From NCBI GenBank assembly GCA_020002185.1, contig CM034533.1, forward strand, positions 54,172,870 to 54,236,869: 64,000 nt of DNA. The letters run 5' to 3'. The notes under the pieces were generated by a model. The model made no database searches and had not been told where the DNA came from. It worked only from the letters and a program-made list of their open reading frames with translations. Numbering within the stretch: the first letter of the stretch is position 1; the number at the start of each line of letters is the position of its first letter. Source of the stretch: Paraescarpia echinospica. Its lineage: Eukaryota > Annelida > Polychaeta > Sabellida > Siboglinidae. Below are positions 33,345 to 45,536 of the stretch, piece after piece. The position numbers and the translations under genes were made by a program.

Positions 33345-34379
33345 TTAGTAGTGCACATTTGATATTCATCTATGTGTTATCCACATTAGTGCATATTGTC
33401 AGATGTGTTACTGGTGGCCGTCACGTAACGTGAGTGACGTATATACATGTATGTGAATATTTTAATCTCATGTTTGAAAGCATCAAGTGTATTCATAGAA
33501 ACATTTGTTTCTCCTTCTACTAGCTTAGTTTTATCTATAAAAAAAAACGAATTCACATCGAGGCCTTATAGAATTTATGCAATCTGTGGTTAAAATCTGT
33601 AACATGTGCGACGATGTAACGTGAGTGACGATGTGTAACGTGAGTGACAATGTAACATGAGTGACATCCTTAGAATCATAAGTAGTTCTAGCTCTTGTGA
33701 TCTGATGATTCTGGATATATATATATAGGTAACTTGAAACTAGTGACCTATGGTGTTAATATTAATTACATATCTTTCATCATTTGAAAGCTGAAATGGA
33801 AATGGACCTTGAGTTGCAAAACGTTTTTGAGATAAAAAAATTAATATTTACCCCTGAAACCATTGCAAATGTTCTGTTCACAACTGCAGTATACTTATGT
33901 ACCATTTTTGTGTAACTCTCTTATTTGTTACACCCAAAACATGTGTACAATTATACTGCAAACATTAAATCATCAATATATATGTGAAGTTATATTTTTC
34001 AATGTCACTTCCAAAATTAGATGGAATAGACTATAATTATTTACTGATTATGTCAAATCTAGCAGCGTGAATATCTTTAACAACACAATTGAGAAACATT
34101 TCATAATGATTACACATAGATAAAACAACTGGACCCTGGATAAGAAGATAGTTTTAATGGAGTGCCTGCTACCCAAAACATTGGTAAAATTCATTGTTCA
34201 TGTGAAGATGACCAAACAAACAATGATCACGTCGCTCCTGACAAGGTAGTCAGACAATAATAGTGTATCTTTGGTGAGTGATGAGAACACATAGTGCATG
34301 TTAGTGGCTGGCTCATCTTGCAACATGATGATGTCTACCTGGGTCCCTGGTGAGGTTTCATATTTTATAACAATCATTA
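33345..34379. other. Spacer between elements A and B
   Basis: About 1 kb without a gene. Contains four GTAACGTGAGTGACG-like words (33,425-33,660) and a short TA tract near 33,715. Confidence 0.5.
33425..33662. repeat. Cluster of GTAACGTGAGTGAC words
   Basis: TAACGTGAGTGACG or close variants occur near 33,426, 33,617, 33,635 and 33,652. The same word returns near 40,428, 40,446, 40,638 and 40,869, just beyond the far end of element B. Confidence 0.7.
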
Positions 34380-36092
34380 GGCCACAATAAAAATAGTTGT
34401 GTTTCCTGTAACAGTGATTTTTAAAATAGGGTAGGTAGGTAGGAAAAACATTTTATTTTTTTTAAACATTTTATTGCAAAAAAATAGGGTAGGTACAACT
34501 ATTGTAATATTTTATTTTCGTCAAGCTATACAAATTTCCGGCAGTCTATAAAATGGCATATGTTATAACTTGCACTGCTGGGGTTAATATGAAATGGACA
34601 CATTTGAATGAAACTAGGAGGTACCTTGTAATGTGTATCTTAATGTGATAAAGAAAACACTGTCACCATGCTAAAAATCTTATTAATTGAACATGAAATA
34701 TCAAGATAAACTATGGCTTCTAGTTAAACCACACAACCCACCGTTTACTTTAAGCTGTAACACACTGCACATTTAAATGTTCTTTCATCAGTGGGAGTTA
34801 CAGAAAAAGGAATTGTACATTTAAATGGTCTTTCATCAATGTGAGTTACAGTCGAACAAAAGCAACCGAATCCAATCCATCATACCTTTTAAAATAAAAT
34901 CACATTAGAAGCTGCAGTGTGCATCATTTATAAACACTAAAATCAAATCAAGCCTAATAGGCCTTGAGCCAGGACCCAAAATTTGGGCAACCAGTACATT
35001 TTTAGGGACGAATGCTCATAGTGATTTTTGGCTAGGCCTACATCCCTAGAGATGACAAATAGGTGATAGCATTGCAGTCACTCTTTTTCACACTATCCCC
35101 ATATCCGTGACAACATGTTTTCTATGAAATTGCTAATGGGGGGTCCACACACAAACTACAATGGAATATTTACTATACATCACAGTAGAACAAAAATTGG
35201 ACACCATGTGGTTTAAATGTCATGCTTTCCATACATATCAAAATTATTTTCATATCTTGAGAATTGTGGATGTTGCGGTATTTTATCTACCACATCTCAA
35301 AATGCAATCCACGGCATTCAGGTTTTCAACACAAAATCACTTAAAATTATGGCTAATAACAACATGTATCCTCATTCGAGGTTCTTATTGCACCAGAATG
35401 TTGCCTTATATCCCTAGATATTGAAAACATGTGATAGCATTGCAGTACATACATTCTTTTGTGTGAAATTACTCTTTTTAATCCTTTCTCCATTTCCACG
35501 AAAACTATTTTTCTATGGAAATTGCTGAAGGGGTGGTCACGCACAAACAATTATACAATAGGTATTATACATCTTATGAGTATGATAATTGTACGTAATA
35601 TAGCTGAAGTGTTGTTTGTCATATTCATGTGAAAATTGTTTTAATACTTTGAGAAATGTGGATTTTATGGCATTTTATCTACCACATCTCAACATGCAAT
35701 CCACGCCTTTCAGGCATTCAACAATAGAAATCACTTAAAGGTCTGGCTAGTAACCTCCATGTATCCACATTCAAAGTTCTTGTTGCAACAGAATGGTCAC
35801 TGGACTTCAGTTTTTATTATGTAGGCACAGGCTGCACATTTTATTACAGTTATATGTATTATTATGACATTGAAATTTGCAGTTGTTGTCATTGACATAA
35901 AATTACATTTTCATATGTTAATCACCTAAAGTTCTGACTGTAACACTAACGTACATACAATGGACTTGTTGTATGCATTCAAATTATACAGGTACACAAT
36001 ATTGACTTGTAGCTATAGTAATGCACACTATGCACTGTGAGCATTTCAAATGCTTAACTAACTATGTCCTTAGTTGAGGTTGAAGACAGTGT

Positions 36093-37450
36093 TTAGTAAT
36101 CACAGCCATCATCCAGTTCATCCTCAGCTACACTTTCATCATTATCAGCACTAGACACCTGATTGTCAGTCTTGTAGTCTGTACATAGCAATACATCTGA
36201 GTCCACTTGACAAGCAGACATACTTTGGCAGTTCACACTTCCTGAGACAACTGCATCCAACATGGCCTCGGGTGCTGGTTGACCTTCCATCCAGTGATCA
36301 GTCCCATCTTCTCTTTCCAACTTCCAGCCTCTGCCAACTGGGGTCGGAGTCCTTGGGTCCTGCTCCAAACATCTTCTCCATATTGCAGCCTGGTAGTTTG
36401 CGCATTGAGCATGTTTCATCAAACAGTCTCTGCATGTTGGCAGTTGGTGACTCTCTATCTCACCTTTCTTTGCACAGAACAGGTGGTATCTCAGATCATT
36501 GACGTTCACAGCAGAAGATTCTGGTGGGTAAAGAAGGCATGTAAATACCTCTAGTTTGTCCATGAGATCTGGAGAGAGATCCCATTCCTGGCCCAGCATC
36601 CTGAATGAGTCATGTGATTCTTTGTTGCTAGTCAAGAGTTTCAGAGCACTTGCCTTACCTTTTCCAGCAAATGCACTGTCAGTGTCACATCCAGTGTATG
36701 CGTGCAATCCAATGAGAGCTTTACAAACATCTCTGCCAACAGTAGCTGCTATTTTTCCAATATGAAAGATTCTTATTCGGGTTCTAGTACATTTCTGGAA
36801 CAACATGGCTCTAATGTTCTCTTCGAGTGCCAGACACGTGATGAATATATCTGTGTTTTCTGAGCTGATTATGACGGCTTCATAACAGCATGGGCTGAAT
36901 GTAGCAGTAAGCGTCCATCGGCTTCCTCTTGCGTACACCGTATAGATGGAACCTCCTCGCTGCCTTCAGGAGTAATCTTGTAGCATTTGTCTTCAATGGT
37001 AGCAAATAGCACTTTGTCCTGTAGCTGCTCTGTGTACTCAGCCTTCTTCCATTCGTTGACCAGAAAAGTGATCAGACTGGTCTTATTATTGACTTGGCTT
37101 AGAAAGTTCCTCCACTGTCTAACAATGTGTGAGGCAGTGATACTCTGTAGCCTATGTCAGATTTAACAAGATTTAACAAGATTGCCATCCAGAGAATTAA
37201 CTCTAGATGGCAGGTGGACAACAAAGCCCTTTGGCTTATCGAGAGTCCAACCCTTTTATCTACTTATATCCAGCCCATCTAAAGTAGTTTGATGACCTCT
37301 TACTCGCTGGACAAGGTTCATGCCATCAACAACAGTTGCAAAATGATCTGGTAACCCCTCTGTTACTGTCACATTTTCCCGCAGACAAATAGCTAAGGCG
37401 GTATTGACAAAGCCCATGGCAAAGGTCCCAGGGGATGGGAAAGGATATTC
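36093..37450 (-). pseudogene. XPG/FEN1-like nuclease-domain gene, minus copy
   Basis: Readable pieces in order: an upstream segment (37,256-37,450) with GTFAMGFVNTALAICLREN; CTQEEADGRLLLH near 36,905-36,945 (XPG-I acidic box); VIISSENTDIFITCLALEEN (second acidic box, like the S.DSDvL motif); then LIGLHAYTGCDTDSAFAGKG, which fits the helix-two-turn-helix of FEN1/XPG (L.GCD....G.G...A); and an acidic tail ending at 36093. A frameshift near 36,885 separates the two acidic boxes, and further breaks occur at 36,945-37,255. In intact relatives such domains cut structured DNA. The family is multi-copy in marine invertebrates, as far as I recall. Confidence 0.6.
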
Positions 37451-37462
37451 GTCATCCTGAGA

Positions 37463-38200
37463 TTGCGGTTCTTGTGCCATCACAATGATGTATTCATCAT
37501 GTGCCTGGCACTCAACGAGAACATTAGAGCCACATTGTTCCAGAAATGTGGTACTACAACACGAACAAGAATCCTTCATATTGGAAATATAGCATCCACT
37601 GTTGGTAGAGATGTTTGTAAAGCTCTCATTGGATTGCACGCATACACTGGATGTGACACTGTCAGTGCATTTGCTGGAAAAGGTAAGGCAAGTGCTATGA
37701 AACTCTTGACTAGCAACAAAGAATCACAGGACTCATTCAGGATGCTTGGCCACGATTGGGATGTCTCTCCAGATCTCATGGACAAATTAGAGGCATTTAC
37801 ATGCCTTCTTTACGCTCCAAAATGTTCTGCTGTGAACGTCAATTAACTGCCAACATGCAGAGACTGTTTGTTGAAACTTGCACAACGCGCAAACTGCCAG
37901 GCTGCAATATGGAGAAGATGTTTGGAGCAGGACCCAAGGACTCTGACCCCAGTTGGCAGAGGCTGGAAGTTCAAAAGAGAAGATAAAACTGAGCACTGGA
38001 TGGAAGGTCAACCAGCACCCGAGGCCCTGTTGGATGCAGTTGTCTCAGGAAGTGTGAACTGCCAAAGTATGTCTGCTTGTCAAGTGGACTCAGACGTATT
38101 GCTATGTGCAGACTACAAGACTGGGACAATCAGGTGTCTAGTGCTGACAATGATGAAAGTGTAGCTGAGGATGAACTGGATGATGGCTATGATTACTAAA
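37463..38200 (+). pseudogene. XPG/FEN1-like nuclease-domain gene, plus copy
   Basis: Inverted copy of the minus gene, starting abruptly inside the second acidic box (DVFIMCLALNENIRATLFQK), then LIGLHAYTGCDTVSAFAGKG and DVSPDLMDKLEAFTCLLYAP. A stop follows NVN near 37,844, where the segment present in the minus copy (DLRYHLFCAKKGEIE) is missing. The C-terminal part continues in other frames to about 38,200. The N-terminal half is absent, so this is a 5'-truncated dead copy. Confidence 0.65.
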
Positions 38201-40424
38201 CACTGTCTTCAACCTCAACTGAGGACATAGTGAATTAAGCATGTGAAATGTTCACAGTGCATAGTGTGCATTACTACAGCTACAAGTCAATACTGTGTAC
38301 CTGTATAATTTAAATGTATACAACAAGTCCTTTGTATGTAGGTTATTGTTACAGTCAGAACTTTAGGTGGCTAACATGAAAATGTAATTTTATGTCAATG
38401 ACAACAACTGCAAATTTCAATGTCATAATAATACATATAACTGCTATAAAATGTACAACCTGTGCCTACATAATAAAAACTGGAGTCCAGTGACCATTCT
38501 GTTGCAACAAGAACCTTGAATGTGGATACATGAGGTTACTAGCCAGACCTTTAAGTGATTTCTTTTGTTGAATGCCTGAGACGGTTGACACGCGGTAGAT
38601 AAAATGCAATAAATTCCACATTTCTCAAGGTATTAAAACCATTTTCGCATGTATATGACACATAACACCTCAGCCATATTATGTACAATTTTCATACCCA
38701 TAAGATGTAGAATAACAATTGTATAATGGTTTGTGTGTGGCCACTCCTTCAGCAATTTCCATAGAAAAATAGTTTTCGCAGAAATGAGCAAAGGATTAAA
38801 AAGAGTGATTTCACACAAAAGAATTTATGTACTGCAATGCTGTGATATGTTTTCCATATCTAGGGGCGTAAGCCAACAATCTGGTGCAATAAGAATCTCG
38901 AATGAGGATACATGTTGTTATTAGCCATAATATAAAGTGATTTTTTGTTGAAAATCTGAATGCCGTGGATTGCATTTTGAGATGTGGTAGATAAAATACC
39001 ACAACATCCACAATTCTCAAGATATGAAAATAATTTTGATATGTATGGAAAGCATGACATAAAAACCACATGTTGTCCAATTTTCATTCTAGTGAGATGT
39101 GTAGTAAATATTCCATAGTAGTTTGTGTATGGGCCCCCCATTAGTAATTTCATAGAAAACATGTTGTTGCGGATATGGGGATAGTGTGAAAAAGATTGAC
39201 TGCAATGCTATCACCTATTTTCCATCTCTAGGGATGTAGGCCTAGCCAAAAATCACTATGAGCCTTCGTCCCTAAAACTGTACCAACAAACCCTCTGGTT
39301 CATGGTCTATAAGGCTATCTATTAGTACTATGGGCAATTAAAGTAATGTCACTGCCAAAATTTACAATATATTAAATAAAACAAATCCCACAGGCCATGG
39401 TCTGTGCAAGCTCTGTGTCACTAATTATTTTTGTTCAACCATTTTAGCTAGCGCCATATATGACGCCATCCAACGGAATTTGTTAGAAATACGAAACCAA
39501 GACTGTATCACTATGAGCCAGAATAACCTAGGCTGTTGTTATTCCTTCAAGTTTTGTGTTCAAAACCGGATTCTGTACAATTATGTGTGTTCTAACGATG
39601 GGACAAGTATATTTAATTAACAACATGTCTTCAAAGCAGTTACCGGACAGCCAGACAACGATCACGAAACAGTTTATGTGAGCACCTTCCGCCCGCGTCC
39701 CTGTTTACGTCGGTTGACACGAGGTAGCAGGGGCACCATGACACTTCGCAACAATTTACATGAAAATCCATCCAATATTAGGGATGATCGCAGATTTTCC
39801 ATTCCAAAAGGCCAATTCTTGTTACTTTTCAGGACTTTTGCAATGATTATCTGTATTTTTTATCATGTTGAATGGTCGTTGTAATAGTCTTGCCAGAATA
39901 TAATATAATGTTACAAGAAACGATTTTGATCAGAAGCAAGGTCGAGGGTCGGCATCATAGAAAAATATATTTTTTTTTTTCTTGAAAAAATGCATAGGGT
40001 CACACGGAAATACTAGGGACGGTCGGGTTACTTGAAACACAGGTACTATTTTATTTGGCCTTATGTGAAAAAGTAATCATAATAATTAATATTTTCTAAA
40101 TAATCCAAGTAATATAATCATATAACTATCAAGAATCTGGATAGTGGACATTTTAAAGTTTTTAACAATTTCAAAGATTTTTAAATGACTTATTTACATT
40201 TTAATTCTAACATTTTATTATGTATATATATATCCTAGGTATGTTTATGTATGGGGAAAAGGTTAAAATGAATAGCTGTATATATTATATATATGTGTGT
40301 TATTATAAGTTTCTTTACACATACGTACATGTTAAAAAGGCAAGAAGACATGAATAGTATTGAATACTGTTTAAAATACCATTGTATGCTGGTTGAATTT
40401 GCACATGTAATGTTGTTGTGAGGT

Positions 40425-40890
40425 TGTAACGTGAATGACGTAAGGTGAGTGACAACATTTTTCTCTCTGATGTGCAGTTGGTGGCTCAAATATATCATAG
40501 AAGTTAAACTGTACTTGTTGTTTAGTTTAACCTTAAATTCACATCTAAACAAACAGCTTGGTGCATTTATGCTAATACCAATAGTGTTAGGAGAATTTAG
40601 TAGCAAAGTTGATGCAAAAATATTGATGTCTTGTTTGTAACATGAGTGACAGCTACTTATTTATATGTATATACTAGAAAATGTAACATGTTGAATAACT
40701 GTCTATGTATAGTGATGTAGACCATAAAAGGCATAAGGCATAACCCCAAGTCACTACATAATAACATATGCTTTAAATGTTTTAGATTTATCAATACTGA
40801 CAATAATATTTTCAGATGTGGTGTGTTGAAAGACCTGATTTGAAAAAGTATAAATCAATCTATTAAATGTAACGTGAGTGACGGTGGAAT
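40425..40890. repeat. Second cluster of GTAACGTGAGTGAC words
   Basis: Words near 40,428, 40,446, 40,638 and 40,869 (TAACGTGAATGACG, TAAGGTGAGTGAC, TAACATGAGTGAC, TAACGTGAGTGACG), in the same orientation as the cluster at 33.4-33.7 kb. Confidence 0.65.
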
Positions 40891-41260
40891 TGCCCCAATG
40901 ATTAACTGGTCATGGCATAGCATAGCTGAGCAACTCTGGAGCTTCGACTGTCGGGGTTGGGGTTTCTACAATGTCATATGACCTAAACTGTCTGAAGAAG
41001 GAGCTCGCACAGCCACACTCACTGCCCACGCCCACGGCACTGCCAGAGTCAGACAGACTCAGCCACATTCAGAGTCAGAGTGAGTGTGTCAGTGTTTTCT
41101 ACATATCTACCTTCACCTTGTATCGAGTTGTCGCCTTCTGACTGGATTTGGTTGTCGACTTCGTGGCGGTTACTAGTTTTAGGTCGGTTATTTTTACCGG
41201 CGTGTCTTCTTCTGACATTGCCACCCATATCTGCTTCTAGCCTAGAACTAATGTAAAAAA

Positions 41261-41395
41261 ATGGAACGCGCTACATCTGACTTCGCCGGTCCAGATTCGG
41301 ACACTGACAACGACACGGTGCCTCTCGCTGCATCTACACTGAAATGCTCTGACACGCTGCCTCTCGTTGCATCAACACTGTGCAATGTTATGTGA
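41261..41395 (+). other. Short ORF, 44 codons, unknown
   Basis: An ATG-led frame starting MERATSDFAGPDSDTDNDTV and ending in TGA, with an internal duplication (TVPLAASTL / TLPLVASTL). It has an acidic start like many transposase N-termini. The upstream 300 bp is relatively GC-rich with CAGAGTCAGA repeats. No family is recognised, and there is no supporting splice site. Confidence 0.25.
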
Positions 41396-41921
41396 AACCA
41401 ACCGTGTTCACTTCAGTAACAAAAAATCCTTAGATGTCATTGACACAGACAAAAAATCAACGAAATATTATTAGAAAGTGCGAGAAAGGTAATCAGGTCA
41501 TTTTCGTAATGGGTCACGTTTGTACAACCGAAAGCGTTTGATGCGCATCGCTCCCTGAATGCAGCTTTGCGTGCAATGCATTTTTGAATAATCTAATCGC
41601 AATGAGCCTAGAGTCAATCAAGCATAATATTTTTTACCAGGAGCGGGTCCAAAAATGGTAGTGTGGGAATTTATTTAATTGCACCCCTTGAGGCTCACCA
41701 AAAAACCTCCACTGGCGGCCGAACCAAATACATATTCGGTGGTCTGAGCCGGAGCTTCAGTGTGATTCCGTTGTCACGTTGTCGAATCATGACATCAGAA
41801 GACCGGGGGCGGTGCTATTGAAATATTTCCGCCGCAACTTCAGCTTCTCATTCTCTGCTGTCTCGGCTCGACCACAATACATTTTCAATTCCACCTCCTT
41901 CATACTAACCTAAACACGGGC

Positions 41922-42090
41922 CAAGGGTATCCGAATGGTATTTAATCCAATGGTATCGAATGGTCCTCAGTGGTATATCATTGAATGGTATACCACCGAG
42001 GACCATTCAGAGTACCATTCAGTGGTATTCTAAATGGTCTTTACCCCGATTGGTATACCACTGAAGCATATTGTTGAAAACCATTCAAAA
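41922..42090. repeat. AATGGTA/TACCATT repeat block, left
   Basis: Many AATGGTA and TACCATT words in both directions, starting GGCCAAGGGTATCCGAATGG. Related to the block at 50,700-51,335, which ends with similar sequence inverted (ATACCATTGGCTCTTT). Confidence 0.75.
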
Positions 42091-43776
42091 AACAATTGAA
42101 CAGGCGTATTCTAACTAACAAATTCAACCTTATATAAACGTTTGAATACCATCGATTATCACTCAATGTAGTGCATTCACTACTGAACGGCAGTTAAATA
42201 GCCCATTGGTACTTCATATATTGCAAACACATCAGTAAAAAGGGATATACACGGGACGTATACCACAAAATGATGCAATTAAAATACCATTGACATTAAC
42301 ATTTAGAATACCATGCACATAAAGGTGTCACTTTTGAGCACACATACAACAGAAAACACAGTGAAGGTAAATTAACAACAGTTTAATGGTATGCCTGTCT
42401 TAATTTTGTTGCACGTGCGTATGTATAAGCCCTGCTTACTAATACAAGAGTTTCAACCATGCACGTACAGTAATAATAATAACTGTATATGTAGAATATA
42501 TAAACAAACTTATTATATAAAAGAATATAGTCCAGAATAATAAAATTTAATAACAATGAGGAAAGAATTGCACGGTGACTTCACGTGTATGCGTACCACA
42601 AACATGAATCAAATTCTGCTATATAATATACACAAGCAATTAACAGCTAAACTAACTAAACAACCACTAGCTAAAACCCGAAAACAACACAACCAATAAA
42701 ACCCTAGAACAACCGTCAACATGCAACTGGTACTCAGCAGGATGGCCCTACTCTCCTGTCAGCCGAGCCACAACCTGCACATAATATACAAAATACATAT
42801 TACATGGGTGTCAATCAATTGACAAACAATAGAATTATTGATTATACTTTACTAATTATAAACAACATCTTGGTGTCTTACGCATGCATTGTATCATGGA
42901 ATAAACCAACTAAAGCGCTATATACACATAATTATATACAAACAGATTAAGACAAGAAAGACACAATATATACATCCAATCTACTGTGGATTACAACCAC
43001 CAACAATATAGAACTCTGGCCAAAATAACGGCACCATCTAGCGATTAACAGCGAACACAATGTTCGCACCATCATTACCAACAAAATGCAATTCACATGA
43101 AAGCTATGTACCAGACAGGTTTCATACAAATCTTGTTCTTACCACATTATATAAAAAAATGTGTTGTCCAATGTCGCCCAACACGGCTTAACGAGGTAAA
43201 ATAGAAAGTTATCGCAAACAGGAAATACAGCCTTACATTTAAGTTACAGTTACAACTCACAGGACATAATGATCGATGTAGACACATACAAAGATATAAT
43301 GCATCTTACCAACCTCAGGGTGTCCTAGTACAACTAACTACTGAAAGTGTGATCCATGTTCACACCTTCCGTGACTGTTTTTTGAGATTCAATAGCTTTG
43401 AATGACAGAGTGTATTGAAGGCGACTTCAAAGGACTACTTCTGGTCTCTGCCCAGAAGTGGGAAGATTTCCCGAATTCGGAAACGTAAAAAACAGGTTTT
43501 ATTACTTGAAAATATTACATTTTTCCAACCTCCTCCAATTTAAGTTACAAATAAATTATTATATATCTATCAGATAGTACTGTACACATCAAACACATAC
43601 AACCAATACTTTTGGGTAAATGCGTTAAATTTCAAATAGTACCTGTCAAATAGTACATGTCTTGGTTCATGGTGCTTACTGCTTGATCCACTGAAACTTG
43701 TTAACTAACAGTTTTTTAAAGGACGTATTTACGTAATATGACGCTAGTGCAATATTTGCTTCGTATAATACACATC
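42091..43776. other. AT-rich stretch without recognised genes
   Basis: No coding exon or RNA gene seen. It lies between the AATGGTA block and the LTR element. Confidence 0.4.
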
Positions 43777-43781
43777 CATAC

Positions 43782-43935
43782 TGTCGTAGTATTACGCGCT
43801 TTAGTATGACCTCATTATACTAGAGGTTAGAGTTCAGTTGTTCACGTGTTAGGCTTTGATTAAACATCCATTCCTTCTAACGTGTCTTGTAGTAAACTGT
43901 CATATAATGGCTATTATCAGTACATCCAAACAACA
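43782..43935 (+). repeat. 5' LTR (154 bp)
   Basis: Starts TGTCGTAGTATTACGCGC and ends CATCCAAACAACA. Unusually short for a gypsy LTR. Preceded by the target duplication CATAC. Confidence 0.95.
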
Positions 43936-43943
43936 CAACAACA

Positions 43944-43959
43944 TGGTGGCAGCGACGAG
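43944..43959 (+). promoter_or_regulatory. Primer-binding site
   Basis: TGGTGGCAGCGACGAG starts 8 bp after the 5' LTR, and TGG is the complement of a tRNA CCA end. I do not assign the tRNA. Confidence 0.65.
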
Positions 43960-44396
43960 AACAAACTAAGGGCGGCGGTAACGTATTGACACTGAAATCG
44001 TGAACTTTGAATCAACTGATGAGTGAAAAATATGTCTTTATTCGCCGTGCCTGAAATTTGTTCAAAAGAATCACGCGCAACATGAATGACGTCACTCGAC
44101 AGCCGCGTCGGGATCAAAGGTCACGTCACATGCAAATGGACAGCTACGTGTAAACAACAGAGACATTCAGCCTTCTGTAATTTTTGCCGGGACTCATAAA
44201 AGCGGTCTGGCTGGCTAGCAATTGAACACTGTTGCAGTCTGTTGTTATAGCTAGGCATATAACCCATATTGCCATAATTATAACTGACCGGGGCTCATTA
44301 AAGCAGCCTGGCTGGTAGTTTTAAGCTACACAATTTATAAGACACACAGCTAACACGCTACTAGTAGGCGCGAATTGGCTAACAACAACAGCGAAC

Positions 44397-45536
44397 ATGG
44401 ATCACGTACCAAGAATGGATTGGTCAGTGGAAAATCAAGCAGAAACATTCAAGTTATTTAAACAACGACTTGAATTATACTTCAAAGCAAAGCGAATTGA
44501 GGAAGGAGAACAAGTAGTACACATTCTACTACAAGTCGGCGATGAAGGACTACGCCGATACAACTCTTGGAGCCTCACAGAAGAGGAAAGGAAAGATCCT
44601 ACCAAGATATTCGCCAAATTCGTTGAACAACTTGAGCCGTGTGAGAACTATCGCATCAGCCGGTTACGACTTATGCACTACCGTCAAAGGCCAGAAGAAA
44701 ACTTAGATTGTTTCATAAACAGATGCAAGTCGCTAGCTCTGAAATGCGAGTTTCAAGATAACGAATTGAATGAGCGACTCATTGAACTGATCATAGCTGG
44801 TACGCCAATTCCTGATTACCAGAAGGAATTGCTTGGAAAAAACAAGAACTACACACTGGACGAAGCAATTCAGTTGGGACGAGCGTATGAAGCGAGTGCC
44901 TCCCACGTCCAGCAGATTCGTGACATGGGAACAGTGGCGACAACTGCGGTGCATAGCTTCAGACGTGGTGCAAACTCATCCGCCAAATGTCGCAACTGTG
45001 GTTAACAACACCCATTCAAACCGCGTGAAAGTTGTCCAGCGTTTGGAGTCAAGTGCAGAGCGTGCGGCAGAATGAACCACTGGGCGAAATGTTGTCTGAC
45101 TAAGAAAAAACAGCATGCCAACAACATCACGCCACAGCAGCGCGGACGTTCGAAATCCAGGAACAGGAACGAGCATCGGCAACGACAACATTCGTATGCA
45201 AACGAGAAGTCAATTCATCAAATGCGTTCCAGTGCACAGAACACTGACACACTTGAACAGTCATTTGATGCACTCAGTTTTCATGATGTGAAGGTGTCAG
45301 CAATGTGTCTCGGGCAATATAATCGCGACGAAGCCTATGCGCAGGTGCAAATTAAACTGAGCAATCGTCCTGACATCCACAATGTGAGCCTGAAAGTGGG
45401 CACAGGCGCACAAGGCAATACACTTCCACTGCGAACATTTCGACGCATGTATCCGGACAAGTTAAATCGCAGCAGCAAGAGGCGCACGATTGACGGCATA
45501 CAATGGCACGTCCATCACATGCCATGGCGTGGTTAA
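44397..45536 (+). pseudogene. gag plus protease N-terminus, with stop and lost catalytic Asp
   Basis: The ATG at 44397 opens 202 codons of capsid-like gag (MDHVPRMDWSVENQAETFKL; AKFVEQLEPCENYRISRL). A TAA at 45003-45005 lies inside the first zinc knuckle, just after KCRNCG. The same frame continues past it with a second knuckle (CRACGRMNHWAKCC) and the protease start. There the active-site motif reads VGTGAQGN: the codon at 45399-45401 is GGC (Gly), where the family has the catalytic Asp. The frame ends at 45536 after a frameshift near 45,490. Confidence 0.9.

Larger units (their letters stand above)
34380..40060. mobile_element. GGCC-ended TIR element B with two inverted nuclease-gene copies
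   Basis: Left end GGCCACAATAAAAATAGTTG, right end ACTATTTTATTTGGCC, each flanked by TTA (34377-34379, 40061-40063), which may be a 3-bp target duplication. The interior is a large imperfect inverted repeat: 34,900-36,870 matches 37,480-39,300 in reverse, around a unique centre of about 600 bp. It holds XPG-like gene sequences facing opposite ways. Academ DNA transposons are described with XPG-type nuclease domains and short target duplications, so an Academ-like origin is proposed. No separate transposase is recognised. Confidence 0.65.
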
